In this document: positions 23,648-34,169 of the stretch, in pieces
Position numbering within the stretch: the stretch's first letter is position 1
Layout of the letters: every line of letters begins with the position of its first letter
Source of the DNA: Mantis religiosa
Lineage: Eukaryota; Arthropoda; Insecta; Mantodea; Mantidae
Length of the DNA stretch: 64,000 nt
Assembly: GCA_030765055.1 (NCBI GenBank)
Contig: CM060958.1
Location: 108,674,127 to 108,738,126 of the forward strand
Direction: 5' to 3'
The notes under the pieces: generated by a model
What the model saw: the letters and a program-made list of their open reading frames with translations, nothing else
Database searches by the model: none
What the model was told of the DNA's origin: nothing
Program-made: the position numbers and the translations under genes

Positions 23648-24935
23648 TACAGGATGTCTCAAAACGACATCGAACGAACATATTGTGACTTTGTGGGTTC
23701 ATGAAATTAAAAAGCCCAATTGCACAAACTCAAAATGTTCTTTATTTCCACCGAATTACAGTTGGAACACTCGCCGATTACACAGAATTACGTAGCGCAC
23801 ACAATTACAATTCGCCAGTGCGTCTGTCACAGGTCCACTCTACACTCACAATTACGTACAACTCCTCTGATACACGTACACAGTCTTCCAGTCCGTTCAC
23901 TAGCACGGCGCTCCTCACAGCTGCTCGCCAAGAACTGAACTGTCTCGCCAGCTGCAGGCCTTATATAGGGAAAATCGCCGTTTCTGGAAGTCTGGCGGTT
24001 CAGTGAATCACCCCGAAGGTTCCACACGCCAGGGAAGGGGAAAGAGATGGCTAGTGATGTTTTTGCAACCATCCCCTCGTAGCGCTATAAGATAAATGGG
24101 TAGGCGTGGGCGAATGATTTTCCCGGCCCTCACTCAGCCGTCAGTTGGTCGTGCCTTCCGATAATTGGGTGGCAATATAGAAGTAGTTGCTCAGCTCCTA
24201 TGTGACACATATAGAGCCACATGCAAATGAGTGTGGATTAGGCAGTTACAGGAACAATGACGCCTGCCTCACGCTGTCCGAGTTCGCAGGTATAGGTCAC
24301 ACGCCGTGCCGCGTGCTGTAACTGTTTGTAAACATACCGACATACTCCGCAGTAGCTTGCTTGCTACTATTAAGAATTTCTTTGGCTTATGACACCACAA
24401 TGGAGAAGGCATTGCTTAATTATAGCTTATGAGTGTTCAACGTGTTCCAAAATTCCGTTATAGCAGTTCATGATGGCAAGTTAACTGGTGAACATATACA
24501 ACTTAAACCTTTTAGAGGTAAGTTAATGTTAGTGACGTTGTGGGTGAAAGTACTAAATGATAAAAAGAACAGAGAAGAATACCAAAGAATTGTAGATAAA
24601 GTTAGCCAAAACTAAATGCCTTATGCAATGAGACAAACATTTTATTTCGCTGTATTTAATAATACTAAATAAGGCATTTGTAACTTAAAAGGAAGCTGTT
24701 GATTTTACAGTAACTGATTGAAAGCGCTATACAATTAGGATCATAGCAAAATGAGCTACGTCCGAGTTATTATTCGAATTTTTCACAAATAACTGCCTTT
24801 TGCTCCATTACCTGAAAGCGAGGCTAGGGTCACCGATAAAGAGCAAGGAGTAATGTTTTTGTTTTCGTGGCCGGTGCGTCCTAATAACCTCGAAGCTGCG
24901 ACACCAAAATTCGGAATACTAGTATTTTTTAACAA
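23648..24935 (+). mobile_element. MITE-like element copy 1, split by a solo LTR
   Basis: The left terminus TACAGGATGTCTCAAAACG resembles the inverted right terminus of copy 2 (28704 inward). Left flank and interior (from 24179, AGAAGTAGTTGCTCAGCTCC) match copy 2 almost throughout, apart from the LTR at 23684-24174. The right terminus is not found, and the similarity to copy 2 fades near 24935 after CCTCGAAGCTGCGACACC. A 60-codon frame (24433-24615) ending EYQRIVDKVSQN is partly kept in copy 2 but has no known domain. Confidence 0.7.
23684..24174 (-). mobile_element. Solo LTR of the Gypsy-type family (491 bp)
   Basis: TGTGACTTTGTGGGTTCATG at the left and TGGGTGGCA at the right give TG...CA ends. 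ATAT at 23680-23683 and 24175-24178 is an exact 4-bp TSD. The first 150 bases match the antisense LTR at 30183-30727 closely (TTCTTTATTTCCACCGA, TTACACAGAATTACG, CACACAATTACAATTC). Copy 2 of the host MITE (27796-27812) preserves the site without the LTR. Confidence 0.85.
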
Positions 24936-24939
24936 AATT

Positions 24940-25715
24940 TATAAAAGGGGCCTGTTTTGCTTTTAAATGCGTAATGTAGATCATAAAATTTAACATTAGT
25001 CTTAATTTTTTTTCTCATTAAATAGGTACACTACTTAATTTTAATGGAATTACACAATTCTCCTAAGATTCTATTTTGTATTGAAAATAGATGTAGAAAT
25101 TATGGTATCGAATATCAGGTATCGTGAAAAATATCGTGTATCGGTATCGAGTATAGAGAAAAATTGGAAACCACCCATTCTTAATAATAACCATTTCCAC
25201 TGAGATTGTTTTGGCTAGGTTTCACTCTATTTTATTATAGATACAGGAATTTCCTACAAAAGCAGACCTAATGTTGCTTTAGTGACTGCCGTAAAATCTA
25301 TAAATGTTTTGCTTCTTCATCGTTGTATGAGAGTCGGTGTTGGCGATATATCGACAGAGGGCGTTTACCAGGAACAGCGTGAGCAGCCAATTTGGCTACC
25401 GACCAGCTCCGCTTCACACCTAATTATCGAGAGTGACTCACGGTTAGGGCTTCCCATTTTGGTTAGTCTCAACCCTCAAAGGTTGTCGCTACTCTTGTAT
25501 CTCGAGATCAGATTTGTCCGCTGATATCTCCCAAAATATGTTCTTTAGCAAGATCGATGAAAGAGATGTTTGTTTAAGTTCCGCATCGTACTGTCGCCCA
25601 CACTTGTATTTACAAGTAACCTTCACACTTAATCGATGGTACGGTTAGTTAGGAAAATTGATATCCTTGATGGTTCCTGCATTACGACAAACTTATTAAA
25701 CACGCTAGAATGATA
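24940..25715. other. Unassigned DNA
   Basis: Contains a TATCG-rich patch at 25105-25170 (GGTATCGAATATCAGG, TATCGTGTATCGGTATCG) in reverse orientation to the patch at 23330-23500. No coding motif recognised. Confidence 0.35.
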
Positions 25716-25717
25716 CG

Positions 25718-26390
25718 TATAATGTGATCCATATAAACCTGAACCATTTCAATAGGCCATAACGTTTGAACCAATAATAGGTCACACCAGCAACTTTGGG
25801 AGAATATAATACACAATCGAGAGATTACATTACACTATTTATATCACAGAGAAAATGTTGCAAGTGTCCTCCACCAGCATCTATACATGATACGACTGTA
25901 GACACTGAAGTTTATATGGGTATCCTCAAGACATTTGTGGCGCAGCTGGATGATATCGAATTGAGAGAAGGTTATTTCCAGCAAGATGAAGCAACGTGCC
26001 ATACATCTAATGACACCATGGAACTTATAACCAGTATCTTTGATAATCGAATAATCTCCCCTGGCCTAACCTCACCAGACTTTTTCTTGTGAGGGTATCT
26101 AAAAAATAAGAGTGTATAATAATAGGCCACGAAAATTGATGTTCTCAAGGAATCCAATTGAACCGAAATAAGTAACATTGGCGAGGATACTCTCCGTAAA
26201 ACTTCAGAGAATATGGTGATACGAGTGCAAACATGTATAGATACCGGTGGAGGACACTTCCAACATTTTCTCTGAGATCTAGATAGTGTAATTGTGTCTT
26301 GTGTTCTCCCAAAGTTGCACGTGTGTCCTATTATTGTGTCAGAAGTTATGACCTATTGAAATGGTTTAGATTTATATGGATCGCACTGTA
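25718..26390 (+). mobile_element. Long-TIR DNA transposon relic
   Basis: Left arm (about 25725-25898) and right arm (about 26222-26386) are imperfect inverted repeats of roughly 165-170 bp. Shared blocks, in inverted orientation, are GATCCATATAAA, CCATTTCAATAGG, CAATAATAGG, GCAACTTTGGGAGAA, CAGAGAAAATGTTG and AAGTGTCCTCCACC. The unique centre encodes a DDE transposase fragment. The right arm also covers the transposase C-terminus (TGGGHFQHFL). Confidence 0.8.
25850..26274 (+). pseudogene. DDE transposase C-terminal relic
   Basis: The frame at 25796-26092 reads GILKTFVAQLDDIELREGYF, then QQDEATCHTSNDTMELITS, then FDNRIISPGLTSPDFFL, then a stop and GYLKNKSV. QQD.A..HTS...M is the second catalytic aspartate block of an insect Tc1/mariner-superfamily transposase. 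L.SPDFFLWGYLKN is the third, with the Trp codon mutated to a stop here. A tail in another frame (about 26200-26274) gives ENMVIRVQTCIDTGGGHFQH. The N-terminal DNA-binding region is deleted, so it is non-functional. Confidence 0.75.
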
Positions 26391-26538
26391 CTTGTGGGAT
26401 ACATCAGGTCCTAAAATATCGCTCCTATTTTAAGTAATAAAATACTATTTTCATTATTTTAAACCTGCGATTTAGCTTAGGTATTTTTAAAATAACATCA
26501 AACAAGAAGGATTACACTACCTTTTCTTTCTTTTATAT

Positions 26539-26997
26539 AGTGACTTTGTGGGTTCGTAGAATTAAAAGGCCGAGTTCAGAAATCAAAAATCTCCTTTATT
26601 TTGGTAGAAATGCTATTATAGATTACAGCAGTATTACGTTACGTCACCATCAGACTAGCAAGGTCGATCACAATAACAAAGAGTGACAGCAATAATACAA
26701 TAACACTTCCAGCTGTCTCTCGTTCACAAAACTGTTTCACAACTCACTGTTTTACAACTACTCACTTTGCAGGCGTCACGTCCTTAAATACCTAATTCGT
26801 AATTCGAGATTCTTCTAGAAGAATAAGGAAACCGAATAATCAAGATATTACCAGAAATTTCCATTTATGTCAGTTTGTTTCGGTAAGTCTTTTATCTCAA
26901 GCGCTATGTTTATTTCCTTATGCGAGCTCGTTATCTACGTGAAACCTATCAGTTCCTTTGTGTGCCAAGCCGCCTTATCGCGATCGGGTTCGCGACA
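26539..26997 (-). mobile_element. Solo LTR of the Gypsy-type family (459 bp)
   Basis: GTGACTTTGTGGGTTCGTAG starts one base into the element. Blocks shared with the solo LTR at 16934 include AAGGTCGATCACAATAAC and ATTCGTAATTCGAGA. The right end CGCGACA matches that LTR's end. Flanks are ATAT (26535-26538) and CTAT (26998-27001), a one-mismatch 4-bp TSD. The first base is A, not T, so an end mutation is assumed. Confidence 0.65.
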
Positions 26998-27077
26998 CTA
27001 TGCTCTCGCACGCGCGCATGTATTCATTTTCCCATTGGTAATTCCTAACCTTGAAATGATTGTGAGAACATCTCAAC

Positions 27078-27155
27078 GCTCCAGCCAGGATTCAAACCTG
27101 GGACCTCGGGATCCTGAAGCTATAATGCTGACCATTCAACCAGGGAAGTACTGTA
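27078..27155 (-). repeat. SINE-D tRNA-like head
   Basis: The minus strand reads CTTCCCTGGTTGAATGGTCA, then GCATTATAGC as an A-box-like half, and GGTCCCAGGTTTGAATCC as a B-box. It is tRNA-like but lacks a clean cloverleaf. Only one copy was seen, so it may be a SINE head or a tRNA pseudogene. Confidence 0.45.
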
Positions 27156-27159
27156 TTCT

Positions 27160-27765
27160 TCCACAAATTTAGTCCCTAAATCCAAAACAAGCATGAAGCA
27201 GAAGAATGAAGTCTGAAGAATGAAGCAGAATGAAGCAGACAGCCGACAGTGTAACCTTGCGTAAAACCATTCCCTGTTCCGTTCGGCAATGTAGCAGTTG
27301 AGTCTCTTACAGTGGAAGAATTGCTATCAAGTCAAAATGTAAACACCGCCGCTCGATATGGAACATTATACTTTTACGTCGTTGTTAACAAATACCTGGT
27401 ATTCCGTAATACCCGACGTGGCATCTTGGACAATGAATCTTTAAAGTAACGGACAAAACATTGCCAGCTAAAGCACAATATAACAAACTATAATTCTTTT
27501 AGCATGCCTTAACATCAATATTCAAGTAACACGCGTACTAGAGGGTTAAAATCCTTCAAAATTTGTCTGCACAAACTTTTGAATATCACAAATCATACTT
27601 TATTCGTAGCGAGTGTAATGGCGACAAGCTGTAAACGCACTGCATAGCATCATGGGAGTCTTCATTGACTATTTCATGGCACTCCCCGTGATAGCAGTAG
27701 CAAAAACAACCGATATCTTAGTATTCCATATTTCCCGATTATTCCATAGTACCCTCCTCTCCTCT
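27160..27765. other. Unassigned DNA
   Basis: A short direct repeat of AGAATGAAG-type units lies at 27196-27240. No coding motif recognised. Confidence 0.35.
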
Positions 27766-27768
27766 ATA

Positions 27769-28704
27769 TAGGAATTATATATTCGAAACGACACCACACA
27801 ATATATACAAGCATTTGCTCAGCTCCTATGTGACACATATAGATATTTTTACCACATAACAACGCCCCAGAATGAGTGTGGATTAAGGCAGTAACAGGAA
27901 CAAGGCCACGTGCCTCACTATTGAAGATCGCAGGTAGGTGTCACACCGTGTCGGCCGTTGTAGCTGTTTGTAAACATATCGGCACGGTAGCTTGTTACTA
28001 TTAAGAATTTATTTGGCTTATGAAACTGCAATAAAAAGCTATTCTTTAGTCATTTTATGGGTGTTTAACGTGCTGCAACATTCCGTTGTAACTGGCCATG
28101 ACGGCAATTAAGCTGGTGGACGTATCCAACTTAAACCTTTTAGAGGGAAGTTAATGTTAGTGAAACTGAGAATGGAAGCATTAAATGATAAAAAGAACAG
28201 AGAACAATATGAAAGAATTGTAGATAAAGATAACCAAAACTAAATGCCTTATGCAAAGAGACAAGCATTTTATTTCACTGTGTTTAATAATACTAAATAA
28301 AGCATTTGCAACTTAAGAGGAAGCTGTTGAGTTTACAGCAACTGATTGAAAGTACTGTACAATTAAGATCATAACAAAATGAGAAACTTTGAAACTGTCC
28401 GAGTCATTATCCGACTTTTTCACAAATAACTGCCCTTTGCCCCATTACCTGAAAGGTAGGCTAGGATCACTTATAAAGAGCAAGGAGCAATGCTTTTGTT
28501 TTTGACCGGTGCGTCCCAATAACAACTTTTGAGGTTCGTACACCAGTGGTTCCTGCGCTGCCTAATCATAAAATAATGTAATATTTAATGCTGCATAAAA
28601 TTATACCTAACAGAACCTCGAAGCTGCTACACCGGAACTCGGATTAGTTGTTATAAACTACGAAATCGCTATATTCATTCGGTGTCGTTTCGAAGCAACC
28701 TGTA
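27769..28704 (+). mobile_element. MITE-like element copy 2 (about 936 bp)
   Basis: TTCGAAACGACACC at 27782-27795 is exactly inverted as GGTGTCGTTTCGAA at 28681-28694. The outer ends (TATAGG... and ...CCTGTA) are compatible with TA-flanked Tc1/mariner-type termini. The interior is homologous to copy 1 over some 750 bp (GCTCAGCTCCTATGTGACAC, AACCTTTTAGAGG, AAATGATAAAAAGAACAGAG). It holds about 85 extra bases near 28525-28610. The conserved 60-codon frame of copy 1 is interrupted here, so coding is doubtful. Confidence 0.75.
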
Positions 28705-28709
28705 TAAGT

Positions 28710-30175
28710 TTCTGAAAAGCTTGACTTACTGACCTAATATGAGTGGAAAAAATATTGAAAAGGCACAATTTAACGTTTCCTAATCTTTTGATTTTTATTA
28801 ACATCATTTTTTTTTTTTTACCAATTTTAAAGTTGTCACAAGAAAGTGGAGGCAGGGAGAGAAGTAGAGACAGGTGAGAGAGTGGATAGAGGTGAGAGTG
28901 TGATAGATAATTGGTAACAAGAATAAGACATGTTAAGGTTCAAGACAGGTAAGACCTATTGTTCGCCTGACAATAACCATCAATTCCTTTCTAGATAAAA
29001 TAGACGATTAACGAAGAACCTGAAACAAGTGTCGGAATATCAATGAAACAGACATGAGGGGAAACAAGCAAGTTGTCTCTGTCATTCTTGATTGTATTCT
29101 CTGTTGTCTGAGTCCTGGAGGTGTACATCCTGTAAGTGATACTACTATTAGCACTTCAGATAAAGAAACAAAGTGAAATAAAGGGAATTTTCATCATAAA
29201 CGTCTTCGAAAGAGCTGTTTTGAAAACCTACTGCCTTCAGCTTTATAGTTTTATTAAATTAAATCTCCTGCAGAGTCTCGAAATGTAAATTTTCAATCTA
29301 GGAAAGGTTTTTAATCACCTGTACTAGGAAGACAATACCTTTCCATTATTTCCAAGGTCCACGACAGGGCTACCTTTCTAATTATAAGTAGCACCTATGG
29401 TTTTCATGTTCATTTAAATGTTACAAACAGGTTTTAATTTGAGACACTAATTTGACGGCCCCTTGGTGCTGTTTCTTCTCATTAGTTATCTTTTTCTTGT
29501 CATCGAACTGCTATTATAGTCTAATTAAATGCACGCCACAGGCAGTTTAATATGAAAGGGCTCCCAGGGTGGCCTGTTCATGCAATTACACGCTTCTCTC
29601 ATGGGACAAGCCTGTCCACTACACACTAACCTCTAATAGTCTTTTGTTTTGTCTCTTCTTCTTTTTTCTTCTTTTGTTTCCAAGATACGGTCCCTCCTGC
29701 TTGGTTTTTCCAGTGTTTTACATTAACTACAACAATGAACATCTCTGATAATATTCCACTTCTAGACAGACGATGCATCATGGCTTTCCCTGAGTTTCTG
29801 TCTGGTAATATATGATATATAATCATGCTATTGATAATGAAATTGAAGCAGTTCTGTCAATGTCAGAAGTTATGTCAATGTTTTTGAGAAATCCTGTTAA
29901 ACACACGATAAGCACTCTTAATACCAGTTCCGTAATAGAGCTAAAAGGTTTGCGGATCAGAAGATGTTAGGTCGAACTTATTATGACCCTGGCATGTTTA
30001 ATGGGCATCAATTTCAGAAACAAAAGTTGTCCTTTCCGAGTTAGATGTTGTTAAGTCAAGTAGTTGCCGCATTAGCCGTTTGGTGGTGCAACTACACTGT
30101 GCCATCCAAGTTCTTTGATATCATCTGTTGATACATGAAGGAAATGCAATCAGCAAAACAGCAATGGCACTTCAT
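28710..30175. other. Unassigned AT-rich DNA
   Basis: A T-run lies at 28808-28819 and a GAGAG-rich patch at 28845-28905. No coding motif or internal repeat partner recognised. Confidence 0.35.
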
Positions 30176-30182
30176 AAAATAT

Positions 30183-30727
30183 TGTAACGCGAGCGCTGGA
30201 ACACCCTGTGAAGCAGCTGGGAGCGGGAGACAGGGAAGGTTCGGTTAGCCACGCCCTCGCCTCGTTTGTCCTATAGTGGTGACAGGCTGTGGTCAGGGGA
30301 AAAACATGACTGTGTCGTCTGTTCCCTACACCTGCTTCTCGAAATTACGGAATCTGGAACATTCCCCTGGTCACTAGAAACCGGCGATATTCCTATATAA
30401 AGAGGGTTACAGACGGACGGAGTTAGAGTTGGTTTTGTCAGTTAGTGAGTGAGGAGACAGTCAGTTCTTGGTGTAAGAGTTAGTCAGTGACGTGTTAATG
30501 TACGAGAAGATTGTGCAACGGAAGACTGTACGTAACTGTGAAGGTGTACTGGAGCTTACGTAACCGCGAGTACAAGGAAATTGTAACGGACGAACTGGTG
30601 AATTGTAATTGTGTGCAGCAAGTAATTCTGTGTAATTGGCAAGAGTTTAACTGTAAGTCGGTGGAAATAAAGAACATTGTTGAGTGGTGTAATTGGACTT
30701 TTCATTTCACGAACCCACAAAGTCACA
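30183..30727 (+). repeat. 5' LTR
   Basis: Carries a TATA-like block, CTATATAAAGAGG (about 30394-30406), upstream of CAGTTAGTGAGTGAGG, a plausible promoter and transcript start. An AATAAAG lies at 30666-30672 for polyadenylation. The right LTR is nearly identical. Confidence 0.9.
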
Positions 30728-30772
30728 CTGGTGTCAGGAAGCGGGAAAACAACATCACCGAACATTACAACG

Positions 30773-32047
30773 ATGGAGGCAGCATTAGAAAAGATTTTAG
30801 CGGAACTGAAAGAAATGAAGACGGCTAAAGACAACATCACCAGGAAGATGGAAGAAATGCGGGCCGAATTAACAGAGAAGCTGGAGACTAGAAATAACCT
30901 GGCCGCGGAACTGAAACTAATCAGGACGGCTAGGGACAACATCACCGAGAAGATGCAACAAATTAAGGCCGAGTTAACCACGGAAATGAGAGCAGCGAAT
31001 GACCGTCTGGCTACCGAAATGAAGGTGGCGAACGAGGCTCTCGCCGCCAAGTTTGAGGAACGGTTGGCCGGCGTGAGGGATGACGTCACGAATCTGGGCA
31101 AGCGGAAGGGTCAAGTAGACGACCGCCTTAACGATTTAGAGGAAAAGGCCGACAACATCGCAAAACCCCTCACCCGCCTGATGGAGGAAAACCGGCCTTA
31201 TGTGTGGACGGAGGACGCCGAAGACGCTTTCCAGCACCCGAAGGAGACCCTGTGCAGTGCTCCAACTTTGGGTTTCCCACAACCGGGTGGCGCCTTCATT
31301 GTGGACACCGACGCTAGTGACCATTGCATTGGAGGTGTCCTATCGCAGAACCTGGAAGGCCAGACAGCACGTTGGGTCCAGAGGCTGCAGGAGTACGACT
31401 TCACCTCGGAACATCGTAGAGGGAAGAGTCACGATAACGCAGACGCCATGTCCCGAAGACCCTGTTCAGTAGAGTGCGGTCAGTGCACCAGAGCGGAAGA
31501 GAAGGAGCGTGCCGCAGCAGTCCGAGTAGTTGTGGCAGTGCCTGCTGAAGGCTGGGATAGCGCAGGCCTGAGGAGGGAGCAGCTGGCGGACGCAGACTTG
31601 GGGCCACTCTTGAGGGAAGTGGAGGCAGGGACGAGGCCAACCTGGGAGGACATCGCACCGAGGAGCGCCACCTACAAGTCGTACTGGGCCCAATGGGACT
31701 CGTTGAAGACCAGAGTGAGCGTGCTGTTCCGGGTATGGGAGTCACCCGATGGGAAGGCGCAGAGAGAACAGTTGATACTTCCCCGGAGCAAGGTCCCGGA
31801 AGTCTTGGAGGAAGTGCACGCCGGTACTTCAGGAGGACACCTGGGAGCGAACCGAATGATTCACAAACTACGGCAGCGCTACTTCTGGCTCAGACTCCGG
31901 GCAGATGCTGGTGGTACACCTGGACCGCCTCGCACGCTACGATGGGGCTGTTCGGGGCGAACAGCTTTGAGGAGGGAGCAGTGTAACGCGAGCGCTGGAA
32001 CACCCTGTGAAGCAGCTGGGAGCGGGAGACAGGGAAGGTTCGGTTAG
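30773..32047 (+). CDS. Fused, internally deleted gag-pol ORF
   Basis: The ATG at 30773 is the first in frame after the primer-binding site and opens 424 codons without a stop. Residues 1-120 are a charged coiled coil built of repeats such as ELKEMKTAKDNITRKMEEM and LKLIRTARDNITEKMQQ, in the gag position. Around residues 128-185 comes the end of reverse transcriptase and the start of RNase H: KPLTRLMEENRPYVWTED, then FIVDTDASDHCIGGVLSQ. The next block, WVQRLQEYDFTSEHRRGKSH then NADAMSRRP, is the end of RNase H; about 100 residues are missing between. Residues near 360-380 hold an integrase zinc-binding half (HAGTSGGHLGANRMIHKLRQ). The protease, RT palm and integrase core are absent, yet all joins keep frame. 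It cannot act alone as an enzyme and may move only in trans. Confidence 0.8.
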   Translation: MEAALEKILAELKEMKTAKDNITRKMEEMRAELTEKLETRNNLAAELKLIRTARDNITEKMQQIKAELTTEMRAANDRLATEMKVANEALAAKFEERLAGVRDDVTNLGKRKGQVDDRLNDLEEKADNIAKPLTRLMEENRPYVWTEDAEDAFQHPKETLCSAPTLGFPQPGGAFIVDTDASDHCIGGVLSQNLEGQTARWVQRLQEYDFTSEHRRGKSHDNADAMSRRPCSVECGQCTRAEEKERAAAVRVVVAVPAEGWDSAGLRREQLADADLGPLLREVEAGTRPTWEDIAPRSATYKSYWAQWDSLKTRVSVLFRVWESPDGKAQREQLILPRSKVPEVLEEVHAGTSGGHLGANRMIHKLRQRYFWLRLRADAGGTPGPPRTLRWGCSGRTALRREQCNASAGTPCEAAGSGRQGRFG

Positions 32048-32526
32048 CCACGCCCTCGCCTCGTTTGTCCTATAGTGGTGACAGGCTGTGGTCAGGGGAA
32101 AAACATGACTGTGTCGTCTGTTCCCTACACCTGCTTCTCGAAATTACGGAATCTGGAACATTCCCCTGGTCACTAGAAACCGGCGATATTCCTATATAAA
32201 GAGGGTTACAGACGGACGGAGTTAGAGTTGGTTTTGTCAGTTAGTGAGTGAGGAGACAGTCAGTTCTTGGTGTAAGAGTTAGTCAGTGACGTGTTAATGT
32301 ACGAGAAGATTGTGCAACGGAAGACTGTACGTAACTGTGAAGGTGTACTGGAGCTTACGTAACCGCGAGTACAAGGAAATTGTAACGGACGAACTGGTGA
32401 ATTGTAATTGTGTGCAGCAAGTAATTCTGTGTAATTGGCAAGAGTTTAACTGTAAGTCGGTGAAAATAAAGAACATTGTTGAGTGGTGTAATTGGACTTT
32501 TCATTTCACGAACCCACAAAGTCACA
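31982..32526 (+). repeat. 3' LTR
   Basis: Near-identical partner of the 5' LTR. It follows the purine tract at about 31967-31981. The fused ORF of the element reads 66 bases into it before stopping at 32045-32047. Confidence 0.9.
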
Positions 32527-32530
32527 ATAT

Positions 32531-32880
32531 GTACATATACTCACATGACTTTCTCTACTCTCGGAAAAATATTTGTACAAGTCCTTCATGATATTCGGGA
32601 TAAAAGTTGCAGATGTGATTACTAAGAAAGAAAGAAATTTTAGAAGATTGAATAGGAAAGGTCATGTGAATGCATATAATCATTCGTTTCCTTTTCTTTA
32701 CTTACTAATTGAGCTAACGCGTTCCTCTTATCCTAGCCAAAGAGTTCATGCCTCTAGGGGACAGAGAAAATAAAGAAGTGTACAAGAGAGTAAAATAAAC
32801 GTTTTTAAGTCACTAATTGATCGATCAGTGCATATGCACTCTACGGATCATTGATCATAGACAGTATTTACATATATGAT
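32531..32880. other. Unassigned DNA
   Basis: Short spacer between the LTR element and the LINE-2 fragment. A 66-codon frame at 32573-32773 has no domain. Confidence 0.4.
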
Positions 32881-33421
32881 ATATTTATTGTGAATTTTCC
32901 AAAATTTTACAATTTACAACTTTTGGCTACATTTATGTGTCTTTACCTTGTTGGTACCTTGGCTTGCATGACACCCTGATCTTTTGCTCTGCCAGGTAGC
33001 ACTTAATCTGCATGCCTCCTTGTTACTTAATTAGTCCCATTCTTCCCCATCCTCTTCCTTTCTTATATTCTTCACATTTCTGGCCCATTTTTCTTTTACT
33101 TTCTGCAAGAACTCACCAATACTTCTTACCTTCTTTTCCTCCCTGTTTGTTAACATTTTTATAGCTACTATCCTATTCCCTACTTTCTCCCAGTTTTCTT
33201 CCCAAACCTTTTTTCTCCATATTGCAAACTTCTCGCATTCTGTTACTTAGTGTTCTATGCTTTGTTTTCCCCCACACAATTCACAAATTCCCTTTTCCCT
33301 ACCTCTTATCCCTCTTAGAAATATTATTCCTGTTCTCATCCATGCTAAACCTTCTCTCTCTCTTGCCTATTGCAGTAACCTACATATGCTTCTCGTCCCC
33401 AGTTTCTTTTTATTTGCTTGA
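32881..33421 (-). mobile_element. LINE-2 3' fragment, antisense
   Basis: Reverse complement of the 49 kb copy. TTTATTGTG and AAAATTTTACAATTTACAAC correspond to the LINE-2 3' end. CTTGGCTTGCATGACACCCT and CTGCCAGGTAGC follow in the same order. The zinc-knuckle region is present (antisense of CELCGGKxSIEHYVTECE at about 33230-33290). Similarity stops at TTTTTATTTGCTTG near 33420. Confidence 0.8.
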
Positions 33422-33499
33422 TGATACAATGAATAACAATGGGCCCCCATTGGGCCTCCCATAAAGGTACATTATTGCTTTAAGTAATACAGAAGATTT

Positions 33500-34165
33500 T
33501 GTTGTGAGAACTAATCCAGTGGTAGACGACTCCTGATGCGAGTTGGGAAGCTGGATTTTCTGCCAAGGGAATAGTGAATGGCTCCTGAGACGTATTTTAG
33601 GTTTCTGTAGAACTTTTCGGCTTGTGAAGAAATTGACTGTTGAATGTTGTTGATTCCAGTTTCTCTGTGTAGTTGACTATTTCTGACAAACCTGGTGCAT
33701 TTGTTGAGATTCGTCATACTTTGTTTTGAAATGTCTGGACACGTTTGATTTCGGAAGGACTGATCCCTCCCCAGACTGGGCAGGCATATAGTAGAAGTGG
33801 TCTTAATAAGTGGTGTAGATTAGTGTGCAGTTTTTTTTTAATTTCAATGAAGATCTTTTGTTGAGAAGAGGGTAGAGCTTAGCCAGTCTTGCTCGAGCTA
33901 GTTTGAGTTTGTTACTTATATGTGGTTTCCATGTGAGTCGTCGATCCATGAGTACGCCGAGGTATTTACCTGTTTCAGTCTCAGTTTTCCAGGGTATAGG
34001 TTTCATTGGGAGTGTTACTGGTGGAGGATAGCCCGGTCTGCATAGTGTAAAGATTATTGCTTCACATTTTTGCTGGTTGAGCGAAATACGCCAGTTATCA
34101 AGCCAGGGTATAATTAAGTTTAAGGCCTTTTGAAGATGATTTCTGGCGGTGTGGATTTTGCGATG
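33500..34165 (-). pseudogene. Jockey-type LINE reverse transcriptase fragment
   Basis: Two minus-strand frames belong to one broken ORF. The first (34006-33803) reads ETGKYLGVLMDRRLTWKPHI, then KLKLARARLAKLYPLLNKRS. That is the YLGV.LD..L.W..HI motif that closes the reverse-transcriptase thumb in Jockey-clade LINEs. A frameshift in a T-run near 33831-33839 leads to a second part with ACPVWGGISPSEIKRVQ and later TNLNKCTRFVRNSQLHRETG. The upstream catalytic palm is missing; the minus strand above 34006 still gives a short conserved-looking block to about 34165. It ends with a conserved LHRETG.I..I....S-like tail. Dead copy. Confidence 0.8.
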
Positions 34166-34169
34166 TGTA

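Larger units (their letters stand above)
30183..32526 (+). mobile_element. Young Gypsy-type LTR element, internally deleted
   Basis: Two LTRs of about 545 bp (30183-30727 and 31982-32526) start TGTAACGCGAGCG and end AAAGTCACA. I saw one difference between them (GTGGAAATAAAG versus GTGAAAATAAAG), which implies recent insertion. ATAT flanks the element at 30179-30182 and 32527-32530. A primer-binding-site candidate, TGGTGTCAGGAAGCGGG, begins two bases after the left LTR. A purine tract, GAGGAGGGAGCAG, abuts the right LTR. The interior is only about 1.25 kb, against about 4-5 kb for a full Gypsy element. Confidence 0.92.

Noticed and set aside
31401..31745. Several minus-strand frames of 60-114 codons inside the LTR element
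   Set aside because: They are antisense to the gag-pol frame in GC-rich DNA, where stop codons are rare. None has a motif.
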